Origin: Discostella pseudostelligera
Taxonomy: Eukaryota; Bacillariophyta; Thalassiosirophyceae; Thalassiosirales; Thalassiosiraceae
Direction: 5' to 3'
DNA length: 28,906 bases
NCBI GenBank assembly: GCA_036940085.1
Contig: JALLBK010001102.1
Coordinates: 1-28,906, forward strand
Made by a program: the position numbers and the translations under genes. How positions within the stretch are numbered: position 1 is the first letter of the stretch; every line of letters begins with the position of its first letter. Under the pieces are notes generated by a model, which searched no databases, had not been told where the DNA came from, and saw only the letters and a list, made by a program, of their open reading frames with translations. This document shows, one piece after another, positions 22,787 through 28,906 of this stretch.

Positions 22787-25700
22787 ATGCCGAAACGAAA
22801 GGCCGAGACGTCACCCACCATCGGCGGCGGTGGCACGGACGCAAGTACCACGCCAAAGAAGAGTAAGAAGGAGGCGCGTGCGGAGGCGGCGGCTCGGGCA
22901 AAGGCGTGGCACGATTCTCGAAATGGGAGAGGCGGCGGTGCTACGGCTGCAGTTTCGGTTGGTGCCGCGGCTGCGAATGCGGCTGCCTCGTCAACTTCAT
23001 CATCAACCACATCACCAACACCCACCTTTTCGGCTGGAAAAGCAACGCCATCTTCGAAATCTAGTAGTGCCACAAAGCGACGGAGGACCCCGGCTACGAT
23101 GACTTCAACAACATCAACACCGTCGAGAAATCGAAATTCGACGGGTGGGGGGACGACTACTACCACTCGTTTAGCGTCACCGGCAACATCTGACAAGGAT
23201 GAGTCTACTATACCTGCGAAGAAAAGTCGCAGATCTGTTGGGGCGAATGCATCGAAATTTGAATTTGCGGCACCAGCTACAGGAGCAGCACCATCAGCAG
23301 AGTCGTCTTCAACGCAATCGCCCTTCTCCGCCTCCTCTCAAACTGAATCGAAGTCATCCACTTCGGAAATCAAAAAGAAACGCAAACATGGATTGGAGGC
23401 AATCAAGAGATTGAGGATGGAACGAGAGTCGAAGGGATTGCCGGTGAAACATTCACCGGAAAATCATTTGAATTCTCCTAACACTGCATCAGCTACTGCC
23501 ACTGCAGCCTCTGAATCCACCACTTCGGCTAGAGCGGTAGATCCTCCTCCTTCAGCTGCCATGGCAGCTTCAGCAGCAGCTTCGGCAGCACGAGCAACCA
23601 CCACGGCATCAACATCTGCAACAACAGAGCCCTATGCCCAACAACCATCACCGGCTTCACGAACTGCATCATGCACATTGCCACCGTCGGTAGCCTCCAT
23701 CTTTGCCAAACAATCTCCAATACTACTCCCCACATCCAAAAAATCCACTCCTGATCCACCTTACCAAAAATTTGATCCATCGCAACCATTCCCAACTACT
23801 GGATATAAATTACGAACTGCCGCCTATTGTGGATGTGGTCCTACACCCAATTCCAATAGTACTGTCTCTGCACGGGGATTGACTGCTACTGCGGCGCCTG
23901 CAGCATCATATGCATCATCCTTTTGTCAAAATATCACACGCACGGTACCATTTACAACACCACGGGTTCAATATAGCAATGAAGGGAGTGTTGTGGACAG
24001 CGAAGCGACGAGTGAAGGAGGAGATGATGAGGAGGAATTGGACGAACGAAAGATGCCGTATCAGCAACGACCTTCGCCTCCGGGACAGTATGGAGGGCGA
24101 GTGCATCCGCAGCAGCAAATACCAAAGGCGGGGGGAACTCTTCCCGATGCTGGACTATTGGCTAATGCCATCTTGCGTGCACGGGGGATCTTGAATTCGG
24201 CAGCGGCGGGGAGTCAACGACGACGTGAGGGGATGGGTATTCGTGGTTTGATCCATGAAGAGAATAATGGTGTTGGTGTCAGTGGTATCCGACCGAATAA
24301 TTCTTTGCTGAGTGAGGCACAGGCACAACAACATGCCCGAGGAAATGGTGTTGCTGGCTTGCCTGCAAGAGAACCGCCGAAAGTTGCAGTGAATGCTGCC
24401 TTGGCCGGTAATGGTGGTATCTGTGAGAAGCCGCCGGCGGATCCGTCCATGGTGCAGCCATCATCATCCACCATAACATACACGTCAACATTGCAAAAGT
24501 TTCGGAATGTCGCTGGGGGCGGAGGAGCGAGTCATTGGCCCGAAAGTGGTACTGCTAGGACCCAACAACCTCTTGCAGCCACATCAACAAAAACCGCAGT
24601 GACTAGTGAACCTTCTTCTGCGATGAAATCGAGCATTGAGCCAAAGCCTCCCGTTACTACTACAAATTTAGACCCTTCATCTACCACTTCCCCTTCGCGT
24701 TGGAAGAATACATGCCTTACCGTCGGAAAACTTCTCCTCGTCGGCATGGGTGTACTTTACCTCTTAGCCAACACCTCCTCCAATCGACACATACTATCAT
24801 CAACTGACCACACATCTAAAACCGACGATCACGTTTCGTGCTTCATAAATCATCCGCATACTGTGGATGTGTACACGGACGGGGACCAAGTTCTGCATGA
24901 AGCAAAACAGTGCGTGGGAGAGGTGAAACCGTGTCCTCAATGGGGTCGATGCCATGAGGGGAAATTACTCGACTGTACCGATGAAGGAGGGACGTTTGGG
25001 GAATTGCATCGTTTCGTTCCTAACGTGCGGAGTGATCAATGCATACCAAGTTCCGAGGCAAATGGTTACATCAGGGGTGTGAACGATGTGCTATTGCAAA
25101 TGACTTCCGACCTAATTTGTCAATCGGGTTGGAACGATGACGATACGGCATTTCCGCTCTTTAGTTTAGATATTGTCGTGGAGAAAGTGAAGGAAGCGTC
25201 CGATGTTGAAAAACTCAATGCCGCAATGTCCTCGGAGCTTCTTCGTTGGCTGTCTCCAGCATTCGATTCGAGCTTGGTACGATTTGGATCATTGTCGGGA
25301 GATTTGCAAACTGAGTATTTGATGGATGCAATAGGACTCGGGCAGGATGTGTCTCCCAACTCTCTTCCTCTCCCGATGCGCTGCAGGCTGAATCTAATGA
25401 TGTGGGAGCTGCTTGGGTATTTCTTCCATTCTTCTCTGGGGATAATGTGGTTTCTGGTTAAAACACTGTTCCGAATCACCACAAACTACCCACTGTACTC
25501 GATCGGTGCCTTTGCATTTGGGCAAATGATCCAATATTTCAGAAGACGACGCAAACATCGTGCGAAGATTCGCGAACTCCATGGCATTGTCCTCGAGGCA
25601 GTCTACGATCGGTTATCCGAATGCGAAGATCATGAGGGGTATGCCGCACTCATACTTCGAGATGATATAGGACATGACATGTACCCCACCAACTTCGCCC

Positions 25701-25951
25701 AGCGGCTATTTATTAATGACTACGTGTGGCGTCGTGTGGCACTTGAGATTCATGCCGACAATCGCGTTCGCAAATTTCGTAAATTGACCAATGGGAAGGA
25801 GCTGGAGCATTGGGACTTTGCGGTCCAGTCGAAGAGGGGACGGAGGTTGCGCAAATCGATTGGTGGCACACCCGTTGGGACATTGGGCAGTAGTGGTAAC
25901 AATGGCGGTGCCAATTCTGAAGATGTACCTCCTCCCAAGCGTGACCCTTGA
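22787..25951 (+). CDS. MAN1/Src1-type inner nuclear membrane protein (MSC domain)
   Basis: Single-exon frame of 1054 aa. The first ~640 residues are Ser/Thr/Ala-rich with several basic clusters usable as nuclear localisation signals (MPKRKAE, KKSRRS, KKKRKHG). A membrane span follows near residue 647 (LLLVGMGVLYLLANTSS). Then comes a lumenal section with Cys pairs (CVGEVKPCPQWGRCHEGKLL then DC), matching the 'CPxxGxCxxGxLxC' signature of Man1-Src1p C-terminal domains. A second hydrophobic section lies near 874-915, then RRRRKHRAKIRELHGIVLEA and a C-terminal winged-helix-like region with FINDYVWRRVALEIHADNRV. Family members (yeast Src1/Heh1, human MAN1) tether chromatin at the nuclear envelope and recruit ESCRT during envelope sealing, with both termini in the nucleoplasm. 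I see no LEM or HeH motif at the N-terminus. It is convergent with the PAP2 gene. Confidence 0.87.
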   Translation: MPKRKAETSPTIGGGGTDASTTPKKSKKEARAEAAARAKAWHDSRNGRGGGATAAVSVGAAAANAAASSTSSSTTSPTPTFSAGKATPSSKSSSATKRRRTPATMTSTTSTPSRNRNSTGGGTTTTTRLASPATSDKDESTIPAKKSRRSVGANASKFEFAAPATGAAPSAESSSTQSPFSASSQTESKSSTSEIKKKRKHGLEAIKRLRMERESKGLPVKHSPENHLNSPNTASATATAASESTTSARAVDPPPSAAMAASAAASAARATTTASTSATTEPYAQQPSPASRTASCTLPPSVASIFAKQSPILLPTSKKSTPDPPYQKFDPSQPFPTTGYKLRTAAYCGCGPTPNSNSTVSARGLTATAAPAASYASSFCQNITRTVPFTTPRVQYSNEGSVVDSEATSEGGDDEEELDERKMPYQQRPSPPGQYGGRVHPQQQIPKAGGTLPDAGLLANAILRARGILNSAAAGSQRRREGMGIRGLIHEENNGVGVSGIRPNNSLLSEAQAQQHARGNGVAGLPAREPPKVAVNAALAGNGGICEKPPADPSMVQPSSSTITYTSTLQKFRNVAGGGGASHWPESGTARTQQPLAATSTKTAVTSEPSSAMKSSIEPKPPVTTTNLDPSSTTSPSRWKNTCLTVGKLLLVGMGVLYLLANTSSNRHILSSTDHTSKTDDHVSCFINHPHTVDVYTDGDQVLHEAKQCVGEVKPCPQWGRCHEGKLLDCTDEGGTFGELHRFVPNVRSDQCIPSSEANGYIRGVNDVLLQMTSDLICQSGWNDDDTAFPLFSLDIVVEKVKEASDVEKLNAAMSSELLRWLSPAFDSSLVRFGSLSGDLQTEYLMDAIGLGQDVSPNSLPLPMRCRLNLMMWELLGYFFHSSLGIMWFLVKTLFRITTNYPLYSIGAFAFGQMIQYFRRRRKHRAKIRELHGIVLEAVYDRLSECEDHEGYAALILRDDIGHDMYPTNFAQRLFINDYVWRRVALEIHADNRVRKFRKLTNGKELEHWDFAVQSKRGRRLRKSIGGTPVGTLGSSGNNGGANSEDVPPPKRDP

Positions 25952-26145
25952 ACGCCTGAGCTGTGCCACACCATTAAGCATGGACTTGCATGCTTTTTTT
26001 GTACACTAACTAGATATCGGGCCAATCTCATAGACTAGCGGAGAAGGAATACCCAGACGAGCATATTTTCCTAAGATCCTAATGGCGTGGAGCATGGACT
26101 TAATGAATAGAATAGCTTAAACATAAATATCCTTATGATGCAAAT

Positions 26146-27108
26146 TCAGTCGTTGATTATTTGCTCCGCAATTTCCGGTATTATTGTCATGTGCAAAATC
26201 CACGACAATGCCACCCCGCCTATGCAGTCTTCGATCCAATGACACCGAAAATAAATTCTCGCGAATGCCACACTTGGGAGGAATATACCAAATAATAACA
26301 TTTTGATGAGATGTGTGATGGTATTGTTGTCATTCCAATTTGTCATCTCGTGTATTCTACTATCCGATGATGATAATGACGATATCGTAGGACTATCAGC
26401 AGTAACCATGACATACTTGCACACCACCAAACAAAAATTCATTGCCTGTGCACAATCCCCACTCGGAAAAGAATGTTTCGACTTTAACGATGCCACTAAC
26501 TTTTCATATTTCCGTGGCATTGACCAGACTCCTTTTTCTTCTGGAGATGGTTGTGGTCGACTCGTTGAAAAGAATGATTTTCCCAGCTCTGTGAATGCCA
26601 ATGTTAGGAATACCGAAGTGAGGTACAATGCTGTGTTTCTCATTGCTGCATGGTGTCGATGGTCATGTAGAAGTAGTAGTTGCTCAAATAATGAAGTCCA
26701 TTCTTTCCAATCAATGATATTGTTACTGTTGGTATTGGTAGTAGATGCATTGCACAATGACGATGATGCATTCGACAAAGAACCACATCTGCAAATTGAC
26801 AATGTGTAGATTAATACAGGCCAAATCGGAAACATTACAGGGTTGAATGCATAGCCGCACATGGTGATGTACAGTTCGAGTAGAGGGTGACACCACCTCC
26901 ATGTCCACGGTGCTGAACATGATGATGGCAATGACGACGACGGCGAAGGCGACGATGATGTTGATGTTGCCGATGATGTCAGTGATAATTGTTGGTGTAT
27001 GTAATTGTTAATGGGCGTGAAGACTCGTTTGGATAGTATTGAAGAGTAGATCCATTCGGATTCATGATGACGACGATGAGAGGGTTGGTACTGGTGAGCG
27101 GACGCCAT
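26146..27108 (-). CDS. PAP2-superfamily membrane phosphatase
   Basis: Single-exon frame of 320 aa from the ATG at 27108 (ACCATGGCG context). An upstream extension is opened only by TTG and is not used. The three PAP2 signature motifs are in order: GKSFFSTSRPQP (K-x6-R-P), KHSFPSGDCAQAM (PSGx) and ARIYFRCHWIEDC (R-x5-H-x3-D). Several hydrophobic spans surround them (LELYITMCGYAFNPVMFPIW; ALYLTSVFLTLAFTEL; LLFGIFLPSVAF). The family removes phosphate from lipid phosphates such as phosphatidate or isoprenoid and sphingoid phosphates through a phospho-histidine intermediate; the substrate here is not determinable. The second motif is PSGD rather than the usual PSGH, so the His normally acting as general acid is replaced by Asp. 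A His/Ser-rich N-terminal ~60 residues precede the first span. Confidence 0.83.
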   Translation of the reverse strand: MASAHQYQPSHRRHHESEWIYSSILSKRVFTPINNYIHQQLSLTSSATSTSSSPSPSSSLPSSCSAPWTWRWCHPLLELYITMCGYAFNPVMFPIWPVLIYTLSICRCGSLSNASSSLCNASTTNTNSNNIIDWKEWTSLFEQLLLLHDHRHHAAMRNTALYLTSVFLTLAFTELGKSFFSTSRPQPSPEEKGVWSMPRKYEKLVASLKSKHSFPSGDCAQAMNFCLVVCKYVMVTADSPTISSLSSSDSRIHEMTNWNDNNTITHLIKMLLFGIFLPSVAFARIYFRCHWIEDCIGGVALSWILHMTIIPEIAEQIIND

Positions 27109-27297
27109 GGTCTCGATGTTGCTGATTGTCCTCCTCGCATGAAGTGTGCGAAAATAATGGCGGCGAAAATGTGGCCTGACTGATAGAGAAGAGGTTGCAC
27201 ACAAGTAGTAAGAAATGTCATTAGGGAACAGTGTAAAGCAAGTGGAATGCATCAGCAACTTGAAACATACTACATCCGTCGCTCTCAAATCAAAATT

Positions 27298-27505
27298 CCC
27301 GCCATTTCCCGCCCTAACTTATTTTCATTGTCCAGCTGGGGATTGAATTTCCCGCCATTTCCTCATGACGTCGTTTCAATGCTCAAGCGGACATCAAAAG
27401 TCCCGCCATTTCCCACACTAACTTCTTTTCATTGTCTAAATGGGCATCGAATTTACCGCCATTTCTCATGACGCAGTCTCAATGCTCAAGTGGACATCAA
27501 ATCTC
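27298..27505. repeat. Two tandem copies of a 104-bp unit containing CCCGCC cores
   Basis: Copy A (27298-27401) and copy B (27402-27505) align end to end over 104 bp with scattered substitutions (roughly 80-85 percent identity by eye). Copy A has CCCGCC at 27298, 27308 and 27351. Copy B begins with CCCGCC at 27402 and has ACCGCC at 27455. Copy A also has TGACGTCG at 27366. The array starts about 190 bases upstream of the PAP2 ATG. Confidence 0.75.
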
Positions 27506-27574
27506 CCATCAATGTTGGTCTGTCCGTAGGAGACCTGAGGCGCGTTGTGGGGAAGACCTGTCGGTGCTGGTTGA

Positions 27575-27665
27575 GCATTCGTTTTGTGAACGATGCGCTT
27601 CACCAGAGTAATTGATGAATCAATCCGTTGAGCAAGCATTCATTTTGTGAACGATGCGCTTCACC
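27575..27665. repeat. 30-bp direct repeat, one mismatch
   Basis: Bases 27575-27604 and 27636-27665 match over 30 positions with a single G/A difference; both contain GTGAACGATGCGCTTCACC. The copies are 61 bases apart start to start. No flanking inverted termini are apparent, so the origin (old mobile-element edge or local duplication) is open. Confidence 0.75.
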
Positions 27666-27702
27666 GGATGATCACCAGAGTGCTATCAATCATAACAACT
27701 GA

Positions 27703-28906
27703 TCCATTGAATCCTTCGAGCAAGTATTTGTTCATGAATACATTCAAGTTCAAGCCTTGGACGCCGCCACTGTCACTGACATCACTACCAATCCAGTAAA
27801 ACAAACTGCCATCCAACTTCCAGCCAACGCGACAATCAGGCCCACTGCAACAGACATAATTGCCAGTGCAATCTCTAGAACAAATCCTCCCATTGTTACT
27901 GATGTCTCAACTGCTTGCATAAATACCACATCAATAGGCTCCCCTGCTCTCCCCATTTCAACCTCAATTGGTAGTTCTGCTCCCCCCATTCCAACGACCA
28001 CGAAAAGATTTCCCAGGTGGACAGTAGTAATTAAAGGTGTTTACTATCAGCAACGTCAGCCCAGTTTGAAGAACCACATTACGTTCCGTTGCATTGCACG
28101 AAAGGATATTGGTGATGATAAGAAATGGATGGAAAAGAAAAATAAAAATATTCAGGACAAGAAACCTCTGCGTTGTAATGGAAAATTTGAGTTGACAGGA
28201 TGGACCACTGACCCACAACCGCATCTCTTGAATATAATTACGCCTCATGATTGCCATGGTAAATTCCCCTCTCTTGATGAGATTGGACAATTTTTTGATA
28301 AAGTGAAAAATGGTGATGGAATCATTAACCAACGACAATGTGAGAAATCCAATGCAGAGTATGCAAACATGCTGAGGATATTCATTGAGGTCTCATCCAC
28401 AAAGATGATGGCTACATTATCTGAATTGGAAAAGGATGATAATGAAACAATGGTCGAGTTCATACCTGATATTGACGGGGATATGGACATGAGAGATCTT
28501 TTTACTATTCATTGCCCTCCTGAAATGATACGGCAGAGTTTTTTGAAGAGTGTTACTGACAACATTCAAATCATTGATACTGATAAGCGTGGAGGCTGGA
28601 AAGCCTTGACTGGTGGGAATGGGATGAGATTTCATTTTCCTGATATGGAGAGACAACAACCACGGCTTTATCGGTTAATAAAAGAGGCGTCTTGGTGGTA
28701 CATCAAACGTATACAACAATGGCATCCTGAAATGAAGATATTCAATATGAATGTCCTGCAGTCTTCTCCTGGTGCACATGCACAGGAACAATTGCACCTA
28801 GACTATAGCATATTATGCCAAATGAGACCAGCAAACCAACAACCCATGTCGGCCATTATTGCAATTGAACAATTTGATCTAGACATTGTTTCATGTAAAA
28901 CAACGG
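27703..28906 (+). CDS. Incomplete protein with Cys/His cluster and HxD motif
   Basis: An open frame of 401 codons runs from just after a TGA (27700-27702) off the right edge. No ATG appears in frame until 28129, after the first recognisable domain, so the true start is probably in an upstream exon. After a Thr/Pro/Ser-rich lead comes a Cys/His cluster (RWTVVIKGVYYQQRQ, HITFRC, LRCNGKFEL, TPHDCHG; spacing about C-x27-C-x22-H-x-C) that loosely resembles FLYWCH or mutator-transposase-type zinc fingers. Further on, WWYIKRIQQWHPEMKIF leads to QSSPGAHAQEQLHLDYS and PMSAIIAIEQFDLD. The Q-x-x-H-x-D element after a Pro-Gly turn resembles the metal-binding strand of 2-oxoglutarate/Fe(II) oxygenases. 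The second His, which would settle this, lies beyond the window. It may be part of a mobile element or a diatom-specific family; I do not recognise it. Confidence 0.5.

Larger units (their letters stand above)
27109..27702. promoter_or_regulatory. Region between PAP2 gene and right-edge reading frame, with repeats
   Basis: I see no supported complete gene in these 594 bases. The region holds a 104-bp tandem duplication rich in CCCGCC (27298-27505) and a 30-bp near-exact direct repeat (27575-27665). The PAP2 promoter should lie at its left end. Any upstream exon of the right-edge frame would lie at its right end. Confidence 0.5.

Noticed and set aside
27109..27288. N-terminal extension of the PAP2 protein
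   Set aside because: It begins at TTG with no eukaryotic start context; the first ATG in good context is at 27108.
27750..28659. Minus-strand frames opposite the right-edge gene
   Set aside because: Several short overlapping frames in different phases without motifs; the plus frame is continuous for 401 codons and has domain-like features.

Overview
The window looks like nuclear DNA from a photosynthetic stramenopile, most likely a centric diatom. The evidence is compact genes with few short GT-AG introns (73-171 nt in the models below), a plastid one-helix light-harvesting-like protein whose signal peptide ends in a TSAF motif, Ser/Asn/Gln-rich low-complexity insertions, and LRR_5/BspA-type leucine-rich proteins of the kind common in diatom genomes. 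The species cannot be named from sequence alone.

Layout, left to right: plastid one-helix LHC-like protein (+, 339-893); ES2/DGCR14 spliceosome-associated protein (-, 1064-2974); RAD9 checkpoint clamp subunit (+, 3420-5203, 1 intron); VIT/CCC1 iron transporter (-, 5444-6537, 2 introns); bZIP transcription factor (+, 7214-10451, 2 introns, with an assembly join at the single N); a damaged LRR gene (-, 10737-13398); a DUF4460/TCAIM-like protein (+, 13734-16109); a second LRR gene with a frameshift (-, 16280-17480); a BAR-PH-ArfGAP-ankyrin protein (+, 17802-20961, 1 intron); an unknown two-span membrane protein (-, 21294-22232, 1 intron); a MAN1/Src1 inner nuclear membrane protein (+, 22787-25951); a PAP2 phosphatase (-, 26146-27108); and an incomplete reading frame running off the right edge (+, 27703-28906).

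The thirteen genes alternate strand without exception, so every neighbouring pair is divergent or convergent. Most genes are unrelated housekeeping functions and do not form an operon-like system. What links them is regulatory sequence: an E2F-like core (TTTGGCGGGAA or its complement, or weaker forms) occurs upstream of the first gene and in five of the six divergent intergenic regions. The one-helix protein also has two perfect TGACGTCA palindromes upstream, and the VIT/bZIP divergent region has three GCCACGTGT G-boxes.

The least ordinary parts are the two related LRR genes, both disrupted but sharing an unfamiliar C-terminal domain; the open frame at the right edge, which combines a Cys/His cluster with an HxD motif; and the promoter motifs. 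I did not find a clear multi-gene novel system. Coordinates of spliced genes span start to stop codon, with exons given in the evidence. All family assignments are from reading motifs, not from database searches.
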